A stretch of 38,276 nucleotides of DNA from Nitrosomonas sp. (GTDB taxonomy: Bacteria; Pseudomonadota; Gammaproteobacteria; Burkholderiales; Nitrosomonadaceae). Shown in pieces: positions 24,043 through 33,967 of the stretch. A program made the translations under genes and the position numbers. The stretch is taken from positions 1 to 38,276 of the forward strand of contig JAGRFM010000036.1 in the NCBI GenBank assembly GCA_020446045.1. The letters run 5' to 3'. The first letter of the stretch is position 1. Each line of letters opens with the position of its first letter. The notes under the pieces were generated by a model. That model saw nothing but the letters and a program-made list of their open reading frames with translations. It was not told the DNA's origin and made no database searches.

Positions 24043-25341
24043 TTATTGATGATAACCGGCCGGTACATCGCGTTGTACGGTTCCAGTATATAACTGCCTA
24101 GGACGGCCGATTTTATGCTCTGGGTCTGATATCATTTCGTTCCATTGCGCTACCCAACCAATCGTGCGCGCCATGGCGAAAATTGCGGTAAACATACTGG
24201 TCGGAATACCTAATGCACGTTGCACAATTCCCGAGTAAAAATCAACATTCGGATAGAGTTTTTTGCTGATAAAGTAATCATCTTCGAGTGCTATTCTTTC
24301 GAGTTCAAGCGCCAGTTTGAATAAACGGTCATTTTCCAGTCCCAAGACATTCAGTACTTCGTGACAGGTTTCGCGCATCAGCGTCGAGCGCGGATCAAGA
24401 TTCTTATAAACGCGATGCCCAAAACCCATCAAACGATAGTTTTCATCGGGATCCTTGGCGCGTTTGATATATTCGTTTATCCGCGATACATCACCGATTT
24501 CTTCCAGCATATGCAAGCAGGCTTCGTTGGCGCCACCGTGTGCCGGCCCCCATAAGCAGGCGATACCTGCAGCAATACAGGCGAACGGGTTGGCGCCACT
24601 TGATCCCGCCAGTCTGACTGTCGAGGTAGAGGCATTTTGCTCATGATCCGCATGCAGAATCAATATACGATCCAAAGCACGCACGATCCTGGGATCGGCC
24701 TTGTAATCCTCGGTGGGTAATGAAAACATCATATGCAGGAAATTCTCAGCATAACTGAGGTTAGCGCGCGGATAAATAAATGGCTGTCCGATATTGTACT
24801 TATACGCCATAGCTGCAATGGTTGGCATTTTTGCAATCAACCGTACTGCTGATAGTTCACGATGGGTTACATCTGAGATATCCAACGCATCGTGGTAAAA
24901 CGCAGACAATGCACCTACAACCCCCACCATAACCGCCATCGGATGCGCATCCCTTCGGAATCCACTGAAAAACTTCACCAACTGCTCGTGCAGCATCGTA
25001 TGGCTTGTTACCAGCTTGTTAAAGTCGTTTTTTTCAGATTCATTTGGCAATTCACCATACATCAGCAAATAGCAGACATCGGTAAAATTACACTGTCTGG
25101 CAAGCTGTTCGATTGGATAACCACGATAAAGCAAAATACCTTTATCGCCATCGATAAACGTAATGCTGGATTTGTTACTTGCTGTCGACAAAAAGCCGGG
25201 ATCATAAGTAAAAACACCGCTTTTGGCATGTAATTTACGGATATCCACCACATCTGGGCCCATGGATCCCGAAATAACCGGCAATTCAATAGCCTCTTTC
25301 CCATCGCCCAAATTTAAGGTTGCTATGCCATTTTGTGTCAT
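24043..25341 (-). CDS. gltA: Citrate synthase (type II)
   Basis: 432 residues from ATG 25341, chosen because AGGAGA lies 7-8 bases upstream and the product then begins [20 protein letters not shown] like other proteobacterial GltA. Active-site residues are visible: His in [14 protein letters not shown] and in [12 protein letters not shown], the CoA/citrate loop [14 protein letters not shown], and the Asp of the FYSG region ([14 protein letters not shown]). It condenses acetyl-CoA with oxaloacetate at the entry of the TCA cycle. The length and N-terminal domain indicate the hexameric, NADH-sensitive type II enzyme. A gap of 134 bp separates it from sdhE, so it may have its own promoter. Confidence 0.97.
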   Translation of the reverse strand: MTQNGIATLNLGDGKEAIELPVISGSMGPDVVDIRKLHAKSGVFTYDPGFLSTASNKSSITFIDGDKGILLYRGYPIEQLARQCNFTDVCYLLMYGELPNESEKNDFNKLVTSHTMLHEQLVKFFSGFRRDAHPMAVMVGVVGALSAFYHDALDISDVTHRELSAVRLIAKMPTIAAMAYKYNIGQPFIYPRANLSYAENFLHMMFSLPTEDYKADPRIVRALDRILILHADHEQNASTSTVRLAGSSGANPFACIAAGIACLWGPAHGGANEACLHMLEEIGDVSRINEYIKRAKDPDENYRLMGFGHRVYKNLDPRSTLMRETCHEVLNVLGLENDRLFKLALELERIALEDDYFISKKLYPNVDFYSGIVQRALGIPTSMFTAIFAMARTIGWVAQWNEMISDPEHKIGRPRQLYTGTVQRDVPAGYHQ

Positions 25342-25475
25342 TTTTACTTCTCCTGCATTAGTTTCACCACAATAATTCACGAATTTTATTGAGCATGAAA
25401 TCCTATTATCTACTTTTGACGATCCAGTTACAGATTACAGACAGGTCTAACGTTGAAATGCGTTGCAAAGTTTAT

Positions 25476-25715
25476 CTAACATCGTTGCAATAACTGTATT
25501 AGTGGCAATAAGTTTTTGTCGTTGTGTTCAGTCCGTGCACAAATCAAGTCCCACAAATCGTTATCCGCCATTGATAACAATTGCTCGAATTGCTCCAGCT
25601 CTTTACCATTGAGCTGTTTATAATAAGCGTCCATAAAGCGCTGCAAAATTAAATCCAATTCAAGCATACCACGCCGACAGCGCCAGCGTGCACGTTCGAA
25701 TGCTTTTTCATTCAT
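25476..25715 (-). CDS. sdhE: FAD assembly factor SdhE
   Basis: 79 residues of the SdhE/YgfY/CptB family, with the essential RRGMLELD motif at 14-21 and a following helical bundle (FMDAYYKQLNGKELEQFEQLL). It promotes covalent attachment of FAD to the succinate dehydrogenase flavoprotein SdhA. The start overlaps the sdhB stop by 4 bases (ATGA), so it is translationally coupled to sdhB. Its target sdhA is not in this window. Confidence 0.93.
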   Translation of the reverse strand: MNEKAFERARWRCRRGMLELDLILQRFMDAYYKQLNGKELEQFEQLLSMADNDLWDLICARTEHNDKNLLPLIQLLQRC

Positions 25716-26407
25716 ATCGTCCGTTTGACCATCATATCCTTAATTTTGCCGATTGCACTGGTCGGATTGAGGCCTTTGGGACACGCTGCAACACAATTCA
25801 TAATTGAATGGCATCGGAATAAACGATAAGGATCTTCCAGATAATCTAGCCTTTCCGCGGTTGCCTGGTCTCGACTGTCAGCCAGAAAACGGTAAGCCTG
25901 GAGCAAGCCCGCCGGACCGACAAATTTATCAGGATTCCACCAGAATGACGGGCATGAAGTCGAACAACAGGCACATAAAATACATTCATACGCGCCTTCA
26001 AGCGTCGCACGCTCTTCCGGAGACTGCAACCGTTCAGTTTCAGGCGGCGGGTTATGATTGATCAAATAGGGCTTGATTGAATGATACTGATTAAAGAATT
26101 GCGTCATATCGACAATCAAATCGCGAATTACCGGTAAACCGGGCAATGGCCTCACCTCGATGGGTTCTTTTAATCCCTGCAATGGCGTGATACAGGCCAG
26201 ACCGTTACGGCCATTGATATTCATGGCATCCGAGCCGCATACGCCTTCGGTGCATGAGCGCCTTAAGCTCAGGCTATCATCAATCGATTTGATACGCAGC
26301 AATGCATCAAGCAGCATTTTATCCGTTGCTGCCAACGCAATATCATAATCCTGCGTATAAGGTTTTTCATCTTTATCAGGATCATATCGATAGACAGAAA
26401 ATTTCAT
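25712..26407 (-). CDS. sdhB: Succinate dehydrogenase iron-sulfur subunit
   Basis: 231 residues, typical. The N-terminal plant-type ferredoxin domain binds [2Fe-2S] through RSCTEGVCGSDAM and the later Cys in GRNGLAC. The C-terminal ferredoxin domain has the [4Fe-4S] motif CILCACCSTSCPS and the [3Fe-4S] motif CHSIMNCVAACPKGL. It passes electrons from SdhA to quinone in the inner membrane as complex II. Unusually, sdhB is the first gene of its unit: the 179 bp upstream and then der contain no remnant of sdhA, which normally precedes it. Confidence 0.97.
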   Translation of the reverse strand: MKFSVYRYDPDKDEKPYTQDYDIALAATDKMLLDALLRIKSIDDSLSLRRSCTEGVCGSDAMNINGRNGLACITPLQGLKEPIEVRPLPGLPVIRDLIVDMTQFFNQYHSIKPYLINHNPPPETERLQSPEERATLEGAYECILCACCSTSCPSFWWNPDKFVGPAGLLQAYRFLADSRDQATAERLDYLEDPYRLFRCHSIMNCVAACPKGLNPTSAIGKIKDMMVKRTI

Positions 26408-26492
26408 TGCAAACTCCTATACTCCATTTTCATTACAAGCAAACCAAGACGCAACCTTTTCCATAAGACGCTTCAGTTTAGCAGAATGAAGT

Positions 26493-26570
26493 CTATATGG
26501 TACAGTGTATCGAATTAAAGTTTGCAATGTACAGATTGTCTCCGGCTAAAAACTTGAAGCGATGCAACAT
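26493..26570 (-). CDS. Candidate 25-residue small protein downstream of der
   Basis: A short frame, MLHRFKFLAGDNLYIANFNS plus five residues to a stop, begins 17 bases after the der stop codon. Its main support is an unusually good ribosome site (GGAGGAG, complement of 26575-26581) 4-6 bases before the ATG. The peptide has no recognisable family and no membrane segment. It lies between der and sdhB and could be a der-operon tail gene, a leader peptide for sdhB, or a chance frame. Confidence 0.3.
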   Translation of the reverse strand: MLHRFKFLAGDNLYIANFNSIHCTI

Positions 26571-26586
26571 CTGACTCCTCCAAAAA

Positions 26587-27990
26587 TCAACTGTATTTTT
26601 TCCGGTTACGTCGACGGCGGTTACGTGCACGCCGCAAATCGGCTTCACTCGGAGGTGCTGGTTTTTTGTTGGCATAAGGATTATGGCCGGTTTTGAATTC
26701 AATCCGTAATGGTGTGCCCGTCAAATGAAACGCAGTGCGCAGATAATTTTCCAGATAGCGGCGGTAGGTTTCCGGTATATGTTCGATCATGCTGCCATGA
26801 ATAACAATAAGCGGTGGATTGGAGCCACCCTGATGCGCATACCGTAGCTTCGGCCGCGACATGCCGCCACGTGGCGGCGCATGTTTTTCTACCGCTTCCA
26901 ACACTGTACGCGTCAACTTTGGCGTTGGCAGGTTCGCCATGGCAGCTTCATAGGCCTGATCGACAGAAGCAAACAATTGCCTCAAACCGGTACCTTTAAG
27001 CGCCGAAATGAAATGCAGCCTGGCGAATCCGAGAAAACTCAGTTTCCGGGTCAGTTCATGCTTGATCATTTCGCGCTGGTAACTGCCAAGTCCATCCCAT
27101 TTATTAACCGCAACAACCAAAGCACGTCCCGATTGCACTATAAAATCGGCGATATGCGCGTCTTGTTCTGCTATTTCCTGCCGCGCATCGAGAACCAGCA
27201 CAACAACGTTAGCGTCTTCTATCGTTTGCAGCGTTTTAATCGCCGAAAATTTCTCAACCACTTCATTGACACGGCCACGGCGTCTCAAGCCTGCCGTGTC
27301 GATCAGTGTATACTGTTTGCCTTGACGCTCAAAATCAATATAAATGCTATCGCGTGTAGTACCGGGCTGGTCGAATGCAATCACCCGTTCTTCACCCAGC
27401 AGTGTATTGATCAGTGTGGATTTACCAACATTGGGGCGTCCCACAATCGCAATTTTGGGTTTTTTATCCTGATTGTGCTCTTGCGCTTCCGGTTCATCCG
27501 GAAAATCTTCCAGCGCAAGTTCCACCAGTTCGTTAAGATGATCGCCATGTAACGCTGAAACCGCATGCGGCTCACCCAATCCAAGCTCAAAGAATTCCGC
27601 TATTGCCACCGCTTTAGGCATACCTTCCGTTTTATTGACGACAAGCAGGAATTTTTGATCTTTTTTTCTGAGCTGGTCGGCTATGATTTTATCCTGCGCG
27701 GTAACACCCTGACGGCCATCGACGATAAAAAGCACCTTGTCCGCTTCATCAATAGCCTGCATACTTTGCTGCGCCATTGCAAACAGTATACCGTCCTTGA
27801 CAACGGGTTCCAGACCACCGGTATCCATAACCAGATACGGTTTATCCCCAAGTTTTCCATGCCCGTAATGCCTATCCCGCGTTAAGCCAGGAATGTTAGC
27901 CACAATAGCGTCACGGCTGCGAGTAAGACGGTTAAATAATGTCGACTTACCAACATTAGGACGGCCAACGAGAACGAGTGTAGGTTTCAT
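26587..27990 (-). CDS. der: Ribosome biogenesis GTPase Der (EngA)
   Basis: 467 residues from ATG 27990 ([17 protein letters not shown]; the nine extra residues upstream are Cys/Tyr-rich and atypical). Two tandem G domains each carry GRPNVGKST (P-loop), followed by DTAG/DTGG-type G3 and NKTE/NKWD-type G4 motifs ([20 protein letters not shown]). A KH-like domain follows, with a strongly basic tail ([13 protein letters not shown]) for rRNA binding. It is needed for 50S subunit maturation. It is the last member of the block ndk-rlmN-pilW-rodZ-ispG-hisS-yfgM-bamB-der, as in E. coli, and is 127 bp downstream of bamB. Confidence 0.97.
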   Translation of the reverse strand: MKPTLVLVGRPNVGKSTLFNRLTRSRDAIVANIPGLTRDRHYGHGKLGDKPYLVMDTGGLEPVVKDGILFAMAQQSMQAIDEADKVLFIVDGRQGVTAQDKIIADQLRKKDQKFLLVVNKTEGMPKAVAIAEFFELGLGEPHAVSALHGDHLNELVELALEDFPDEPEAQEHNQDKKPKIAIVGRPNVGKSTLINTLLGEERVIAFDQPGTTRDSIYIDFERQGKQYTLIDTAGLRRRGRVNEVVEKFSAIKTLQTIEDANVVVLVLDARQEIAEQDAHIADFIVQSGRALVVAVNKWDGLGSYQREMIKHELTRKLSFLGFARLHFISALKGTGLRQLFASVDQAYEAAMANLPTPKLTRTVLEAVEKHAPPRGGMSRPKLRYAHQGGSNPPLIVIHGSMIEHIPETYRRYLENYLRTAFHLTGTPLRIEFKTGHNPYANKKPAPPSEADLRRARNRRRRNRKKYS

Positions 27991-28117
27991 GATTACAGGA
28001 TAACAGCAGCAATACACATTTTGTTACAGAGAAGAATCAAGGAATATCCTTCAGAATCATGAGGTTTGCTGGATAAAAATATTAAAAATGTACCGTAAAA
28101 AAAGTGGGATCGGGTCG

Positions 28118-29326
28118 CTATCGGGTGCTAAAGGCAAAAACACCACCTTTGGCCGTTTGAACCACAAACCCACCCGGAATCTGTTGCGGCTGTGAAAGAA
28201 TCGGAGCGCCATCCGTTGACGATCGCGCCAGAATCACACCATCATAATTCCTGATCATGTTCACAAAGCCCTTATCGTCCCCAACAATAATATAATGGCC
28301 GTCGACGAGCGGGGTGGATAATTTTTTGCTGCCCAGTCTGGCCTGTTTCCACATTCCGGCACCGCTGTATTTATCGTAAGCTGCCAGTACACCGCCATCT
28401 TTTGTGACATAAACATAATCCTTGTCCATATCAAGACCAGCGGAACTGGAAGATTCACGCGTCCAGATCTGTGCACCGTCAAGAACCTGAAAACAGCCAA
28501 CCCTGCCCTGATAAGCAACCGCGCAGACCAATTGATCATCAATAGCCGGAGTACTGGTAATATCAGTCATGCGCTCCAGTTCGGTTACACCGCGTGGTTG
28601 CGATACCACTGCTTCCCAGCCAATGTTGCCGTTAAACAAACTCATAGCGACCATTTTACCGCCTGCAAAACCGGCGAATACGGCGCCCTGACTAATAGCA
28701 ACACCTGCGACACTACGCACAGTCAACGGCGGCGTGGCGCCTTGATAGACCCATTTGTGTGTCCCGTTAATGGCGTCTAAACCATACACCCGCGCATCGA
28801 CAGTACGAACAATAACGATATCGCGGTGAACCTGCGGAGGACTTAAAATTTCGCTGCTGACTTGTGCCGTCCACAATGAATGACCATCGTCATTATAGGC
28901 CAGCACTTCACCTTTTGAAGTACCGACCAGAACCATACCTTCTCCGGCGCCAACACCACCTGAAAACCGCTGCTTGGTCTTAACCGTCCAGTCTACATCG
29001 CCTGACCTGGGGTCCAGGCTGGTCAATTGTCCCTTCTCGTCGGCAACGAAAACAGCCTCGTTATCATAGGCAATCTGAAAACGTGCTATTTCGGTTTCAC
29101 CAACACGCTGCTTCCAGATCATCGGAATTTCTTCAAGTGCTTTAAGGGCTTCCAATTCTTCCGGGTCGATAACGATTTTTTCTTCCCGTTCCATCAATTC
29201 GGCAATTTGATAACCGAATGTCTGAAACAGTTTGGTATCAAACGGCATCGGCAAGCTGCTGCAACCGCTCAACAGCAGACCGGTAAAAACAACCGGGAAA
29301 CAGATTAAAACACGACGCAAGAACAC
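28118..29326 (-). CDS. bamB: Outer-membrane assembly lipoprotein BamB
   Basis: 402 residues starting at GTG 29326. Lipoprotein signal with lipobox LSGC (Cys22). The rest is an eight-bladed beta-propeller built of PQQ-like repeats (for example SLDPRSGDVDWTVKTKQRF, YGLDAINGTHKWVYQG, AAYDKYSGAGMWKQ). BamB is a periplasmic-facing, inner-leaflet outer-membrane lipoprotein that helps BamA insert beta-barrel proteins. It starts 15 bp after yfgM, with no clear ribosome site of its own, so it is probably co-translated with it. Confidence 0.94.
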   Translation of the reverse strand: MFLRRVLICFPVVFTGLLLSGCSSLPMPFDTKLFQTFGYQIAELMEREEKIVIDPEELEALKALEEIPMIWKQRVGETEIARFQIAYDNEAVFVADEKGQLTSLDPRSGDVDWTVKTKQRFSGGVGAGEGMVLVGTSKGEVLAYNDDGHSLWTAQVSSEILSPPQVHRDIVIVRTVDARVYGLDAINGTHKWVYQGATPPLTVRSVAGVAISQGAVFAGFAGGKMVAMSLFNGNIGWEAVVSQPRGVTELERMTDITSTPAIDDQLVCAVAYQGRVGCFQVLDGAQIWTRESSSSAGLDMDKDYVYVTKDGGVLAAYDKYSGAGMWKQARLGSKKLSTPLVDGHYIIVGDDKGFVNMIRNYDGVILARSSTDGAPILSQPQQIPGGFVVQTAKGGVFAFSTR

Positions 29327-29341
29327 GTTTCTAATGAAAAT

Positions 29342-30256
29342 TTATTCAAGTTCCTCTTCGTCGGAATCTTCGTCATCAGCATCGCCACTTTCCGTGGCAT
29401 CAGTTTCCACTGATGTTTCGTCATCTTCTGAAAATTCTTCCACAGTTTCACGATCATCAGCACCTTCAACGCTATCGATTGCAACATCCGTTTCATCAAC
29501 AACATTGACATCTACAGATTCAACGAATTCATCCGAGTCGATTAATGCTTCGGAATCTTCCGGCATGCCATCCGCATCATCGTGTTGAATATTATCCAGT
29601 TCGAGCAATTTATTTGCCATATACGGTTCACTTAGCGCATCGGCTTTCATTTGCACGATATTGTAATAATTATTTTGCTGACTCAACGCGTCAACTGCAG
29701 CTTCATACGATAAACGCGCTTCTTCAATTTTTCCGGAAGCTAACAGTACATCGCCCTTTAGATCAGCATACAGCCCATTAAAAGAACCGCCATGTTTGGT
29801 GTTCAATTGCTGCAATGCAGCCAAATAATTTTTTTCATCCAGCAAAATACCGGCCAGCCTTAACCGGGCAAGATCGATCATTTCGGGTTCTTTCGCGTTA
29901 TCGAGTATCCATTGCAAATGCTCCTTGGCACGTTTCAGATCACTCGCATCCATACTTGCCTTGACAACAATCATCGCCGCTCTTGGCGCATATCCGCTGG
30001 ACGTATAACCCTCGGTCAACAGATGTGCTGCATCGGTGATTTTCATCAGATCGCCACCGGCTTGCACCTGTTTCAACAAAGCATACAAATCTGCAGCCTG
30101 TTCAGCCTGCTGGCGCTGAAAATGATCCCAAACCTTGCCCCCGCCTATCGTTGCGACCGCCACCGCCAGTGCAATAGTAATAATCGTTCCATAGCGATTC
30201 CACCATGCCTTCAAGCTATCCAACTTTTCTTGTTCTTCCTGATCAAGTCTTGCCAT
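29342..30256 (-). CDS. yfgM: YfgM-like ancillary SecYEG translocon subunit with acidic tail
   Basis: 304 residues; the family is usually about 200-215. The normal part has a short cytosolic N-terminus, one membrane segment (about 24-44, ITIALAVAVATIGGG), and periplasmic TPR-like repeats to about residue 220. YfgM binds SecYEG and PpiD and takes part in periplasmic chaperone traffic. From about residue 222 an extra stretch follows in which 38 of some 83 residues are Asp or Glu and only one is basic; it has no recognisable domain. The reading frame is continuous to the stop, so it is a real extension of this frame. AGGA precedes the ATG. Position between hisS and bamB is conserved in proteobacteria. 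Confidence 0.9.
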   Translation of the reverse strand: MARLDQEEQEKLDSLKAWWNRYGTIITIALAVAVATIGGGKVWDHFQRQQAEQAADLYALLKQVQAGGDLMKITDAAHLLTEGYTSSGYAPRAAMIVVKASMDASDLKRAKEHLQWILDNAKEPEMIDLARLRLAGILLDEKNYLAALQQLNTKHGGSFNGLYADLKGDVLLASGKIEEARLSYEAAVDALSQQNNYYNIVQMKADALSEPYMANKLLELDNIQHDDADGMPEDSEALIDSDEFVESVDVNVVDETDVAIDSVEGADDRETVEEFSEDDETSVETDATESGDADDEDSDEEELE

Positions 30257-30300
30257 TCTATTTTCCTGAAAAATTGTCAGTTACATGAAAAAAATCGATG

Positions 30301-31566
30301 TTATGTTCTTGTCTGCACCAATTCACAGACCGCATTCAAATCAACCCGGGTCTGATCCGAGAATTCACGCAATGCTTTTAAAGTAACTTGCTGTGTTGAA
30401 GCTTCATCATCACCGATAATAGCAGCAAACCGCGCACCGCTGGCATCCGCCTTTTTCATTTGTGATTTAAAACTTCCTCCGCCGCAATGCAAAATAACCC
30501 GGCAATTTGCATTACGTAGATGTTCGGCTGTTTTCCACGCATATGCCGTTGCTTCGTTACCCTGGTGCACGATATAAATATCGGGTACTGCTTCCGGAAA
30601 AACTTTACCGCATTCCTGCATCAGTGCCAGCAACCGTTCCACACCCATGGCAAAGCCACAGGCCGGGGCTGGTTTACCGCCTACCTGTTCGATCAGTCCG
30701 TCGTAGCGTCCTCCCGCACAAACAGCGCCCTGCGCACCCAGTTTATCCGTTATCCATTCAAAAACAGTACGGTTATAATAATCCAGACCACGAACCAGGC
30801 GTGGATTGATTTCAAAACTGATGCCCTGATCCCGCAAAATATGTTGCACTGCCTCAAAATGAATCAGCGATTCCTCATCCAGATCGTCTATCAATCTGGG
30901 GGCATTCTCAATAACCGCCTGCATTTTCGGATTTTTACTGTCGAGTATCCGCAATGGATTGGTATGCAACCGCCGGCTGGCATCGTCGTCCAGGTGTTCA
31001 ACATGCTGTTTAAAATACTTAATCAAGCGCGTCCTGTGCAATGCCCTCGATTCTGCATTTCCAAGCGTGCCGATTTCAAGCCGCAAACCGGATATTCCGA
31101 GCATCTGCCATAACCGCGCGCTCATAATAATCAATTCCGCGTCGATATCAGGCCCGGAAAACCCCAATGCTTCAACACCAACCTGATGAAATTGCCGGTA
31201 GCGGCCTTTCTGCGGACGTTCATGCCGGAACATCGGGCCGGAATAATATAACCGTTGAGGACTGCCGTACAGCAGATTATGCTCGATAACTGCCCGTACG
31301 CAGGATGCAGTGCCTTCAGGCCGCAATGCCAGCTTGTCGTCATTGAGATGATCGACAAAACTGTACATCTCTTTTTCAACGATATCGGTCACTTCTCCGA
31401 TAGAGCGGACAAACAAATCAGTCAGTTCAACAATCGGTGTACGGATATTGCGGTAACCATACATTGCCAGCCAGTCCTGTACAGTTTGCTCGAAAAAATG
31501 CCATTGATAGGCTTCGTCGGGAAGAATATCGTTCATCCCGCGAATGGCCTTGATTACATTAGTCAT
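30301..31566 (-). CDS. hisS: Histidyl-tRNA synthetase
   Basis: 421 residues, typical for bacterial HisRS. The start [19 protein letters not shown] is the family N-terminus. Class II motif 2 is in [20 protein letters not shown], the histidine A loops are at [15 protein letters not shown] and GGRYDGL, and motif 3 is in [11 protein letters not shown]-terminal anticodon-binding domain follows (about 330-421). It charges tRNA-His in the cytosol. The ATG overlaps the ispG stop by one base (TGATG), indicating translational coupling. Confidence 0.97.
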   Translation of the reverse strand: MTNVIKAIRGMNDILPDEAYQWHFFEQTVQDWLAMYGYRNIRTPIVELTDLFVRSIGEVTDIVEKEMYSFVDHLNDDKLALRPEGTASCVRAVIEHNLLYGSPQRLYYSGPMFRHERPQKGRYRQFHQVGVEALGFSGPDIDAELIIMSARLWQMLGISGLRLEIGTLGNAESRALHRTRLIKYFKQHVEHLDDDASRRLHTNPLRILDSKNPKMQAVIENAPRLIDDLDEESLIHFEAVQHILRDQGISFEINPRLVRGLDYYNRTVFEWITDKLGAQGAVCAGGRYDGLIEQVGGKPAPACGFAMGVERLLALMQECGKVFPEAVPDIYIVHQGNEATAYAWKTAEHLRNANCRVILHCGGGSFKSQMKKADASGARFAAIIGDDEASTQQVTLKALREFSDQTRVDLNAVCELVQTRT

Positions 31567-32804
31567 CAGCCTGCTTTTCTCGGGTATTTTTCGCGCACAT
31601 AGTTTTCGACAATCTGCCGAAACTCACCTGCAATATTGTCACCTTTTAAGGTTACCGTTTTTTCGCCATCGACATAGACCGGCGCAACCGGACTTTCACC
31701 CGAACCTGGCAGACTAATACCGACATTGGCATGCTTACTTTCGCCGGGGCCGTTGACTACGCACCCCATTACCGCCAGCGACATATTCTCCACGCCTTCA
31801 TACTGTTCCCGCCACACGACCATTTCATCTCGCACATACGCCTGTATGCTTTCGGCGAGTTCCTGGAAATAGGTGCTGGTGGTTCTTCCGCATCCCGGAC
31901 ATGCAGCAACCAGCGGCACAAACGCGCGCAACCCCATCGTTTGCAGAATTTCTTGCGCCACCACCACTTCACGCGCACGCGAACCACCTGGTTCGGGTGT
32001 CAATGAAATGCGTATCGTATCTCCGATACCTTCTTGCAACAGCACAGCCAATGCAGCCGTTGAAGCGACTATACCCTTGGAACCCATCCCGGCCTCGGTT
32101 AACCCCAGATGCAATGCATAGTCGCAACGCGAAGCCAGTTCACGATAGACCATAATCAAATCCTGGACACCGCTCACCTTACATGACAGCACAATATGAT
32201 CACGTGGCAAGCCGATTTCTTCAGCTTTGGCCGCACTCTCCAGCGCGGATGTAATCAATGCTTCCCGCATGACATAGGAAGCATCTTGCGGGTCACTGGA
32301 TTTAGCATTCTCGTCCATAATACGCGCCAGCATTTCCTGATCGAGACTGCCCCAATTGACGCCGATACGGATGGGCTTATCATATTTGCATGCAGTTTCA
32401 ATCAATGTCGCAAATTGCTCATCGCGTTTTTTCCCCTTGCCGACATTCCCAGGATTGATGCGAAACTTGGCTAACGCTTGTGCGCATTCAGGATGCGCAG
32501 TCAACAATTTATGGCCGTTGAAATGAAAATCGCCGATTAACGGCACATGACATCCCATATCATCGAGCCGCTGACGGATAACCGGCACTGCTTTGGCTGC
32601 TTCTGACGAATTAACGGTGATACGCACCAGCTCTGAACCGGCGCGCGCCAACTGTGACACCTGTTCTGCGGTGGCAATATCATTGGCGGTATCGGTATTG
32701 GTCATCGATTGCACCACAACGGGCGCACCGCCGCCAATGGTTATGGAACCAACCTTAACGCCGACACAAGCACGGCGCAACGAAGCTAAATTATTCTGAG
32801 ACAT
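31566..32804 (-). CDS. ispG: 4-hydroxy-3-methylbut-2-enyl diphosphate synthase (IspG/GcpE)
   Basis: 412 residues. An N-terminal TIM-barrel ([21 protein letters not shown] start) and a C-terminal iron-sulfur domain with the [4Fe-4S] ligands CPGCGR and [10 protein letters not shown]. It reduces MEcPP to HMBPP, the penultimate step of the MEP isoprenoid pathway. It is coupled to hisS by a 1-base overlap and lies 74 bp downstream of rodZ. The start has no obvious ribosome site but fits the family N-terminus. Confidence 0.97.
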   Translation of the reverse strand: MSQNNLASLRRACVGVKVGSITIGGGAPVVVQSMTNTDTANDIATAEQVSQLARAGSELVRITVNSSEAAKAVPVIRQRLDDMGCHVPLIGDFHFNGHKLLTAHPECAQALAKFRINPGNVGKGKKRDEQFATLIETACKYDKPIRIGVNWGSLDQEMLARIMDENAKSSDPQDASYVMREALITSALESAAKAEEIGLPRDHIVLSCKVSGVQDLIMVYRELASRCDYALHLGLTEAGMGSKGIVASTAALAVLLQEGIGDTIRISLTPEPGGSRAREVVVAQEILQTMGLRAFVPLVAACPGCGRTTSTYFQELAESIQAYVRDEMVVWREQYEGVENMSLAVMGCVVNGPGESKHANVGISLPGSGESPVAPVYVDGEKTVTLKGDNIAGEFRQIVENYVREKYPRKAG

Positions 32805-32878
32805 GATTTTTTGTTTTTGTCACTGTTACTATGTAATACATTTATCAATGGAAGCAATCGGAGTAATCAGGTCGGCAC

Positions 32879-33967
32879 TCATTCAAGCATTAAATTTGCA
32901 CTTCCCTTCGCAGGATGCGTGTAAGGTTTAATATCAATTACTCTGTCATTATAGTTCACTTCGACAGCCGATGCGTTTTCAATCTCAACCGATAACGGCC
33001 GCTTGCCGCTCACACGTTGTTGCGTCCCGCGGATATTGTTCTGCTCAAAAATAATATCATCATTACCATCGATTACCCTGACATGGGTATCCGCCGTGAA
33101 GTCAAAAACCAGCGTACCTATGGTATTTAAATTGTTTATGGGATTTTGTGAAACAACTGATGTTGAGGTCCCTGCATTGGGATTCAGTTGCACTGCATTT
33201 CCTTTATCTGTCGACAAATTCAATGATGGTAGTGCCAACTGCATCTCCACGGTTCCAGAGCCGCTTTCCTGTTGTACCAGAAAATCCTGAACATCGGTTT
33301 TCTCTTCAGTTTTATTCCCATAAGGTAGTTTCTGATACAAAAAGTAACCCACTCCGGCTAGCGCCACTAATATGAGAAGAATTTGCACCAGATTGCCGCT
33401 CACTTTGCTTTCACGCGAGGAAGGCGTCATTTCCTGAATTTTAAAAGGCGTATGTTCTACACGCGCCACTACAGTCGCCGGACCCGGCAGCATTTTCAGA
33501 ACCGCATTGACATCAAGCTGCATCAAATTGGCATAATTGCGTACAAATCCACGCATAAAAGTACGTCCCGGCAATGCATCAAAATCTTCTTTTTCGATAG
33601 CATCAACCTGATGAGCCGAAATACGCAGTTGGCGGGACACATCTTCCACGCTCATTTTTCTGGCCAATCGCTCATTACGCAACATATGTCCAACACCCAA
33701 CACTACACTTGCCGCATTCAGGGCATCCGGCTCAGGAGACTGAGAACCCACTTCCGCCTTTAAAAATTGGCTGATACCAGGTGTGTTGTCCTGCAACGGC
33801 TCTGTATTCGCCGGCTCCGGCTGCGTGGTGTTTCCTGAACCCAAATCAGGTTTTTCCCGGCCGGCGTCAGGCTCAACACCGGTGTTTTCAGGATGTTTGT
33901 TTTGTTCTTCATCCTGCATGGAATTTTGTTCGTGATCTTTATCAGCATTGTCGATAAGATGATTCAT
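32879..33967 (-). CDS. rodZ: Cell-shape protein RodZ
   Basis: 362 residues. Order: an acidic, low-complexity N-terminal extension (1-88), an Xre-like HTH domain (about 91-160, LGVGHMLRNERLARKMSVED ... GRTFMRGFVRNYANLM) that binds MreB, a basic juxtamembrane segment, one membrane helix (about 192-211), a disordered periplasmic linker, and the C-terminal DUF4115 beta domain (TLVFDFTADTHVRVIDGNDD). The E. coli protein has its HTH near residue 15-20, so the N-terminal extension here is long. The ATG follows the pilW stop without a gap, with GGTGGG upstream, so the genes are coupled. Confidence 0.93.
   Translation of the reverse strand: MNHLIDNADKDHEQNSMQDEEQNKHPENTGVEPDAGREKPDLGSGNTTQPEPANTEPLQDNTPGISQFLKAEVGSQSPEPDALNAASVVLGVGHMLRNERLARKMSVEDVSRQLRISAHQVDAIEKEDFDALPGRTFMRGFVRNYANLMQLDVNAVLKMLPGPATVVARVEHTPFKIQEMTPSSRESKVSGNLVQILLILVALAGVGYFLYQKLPYGNKTEEKTDVQDFLVQQESGSGTVEMQLALPSLNLSTDKGNAVQLNPNAGTSTSVVSQNPINNLNTIGTLVFDFTADTHVRVIDGNDDIIFEQNNIRGTQQRVSGKRPLSVEIENASAVEVNYNDRVIDIKPYTHPAKGSANLMLE

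Noticed and set aside
26881-27552. 223-codon plus-strand frame opposite der
   Set aside because: It is long but lies entirely antisense to the conserved Der G domains and shows no domain of its own.
29232-29588. Ser-rich 118-codon plus-strand frame opposite yfgM
   Set aside because: Its Ser-repeat composition is the direct antisense image of the Glu/Asp codons in the acidic YfgM tail.
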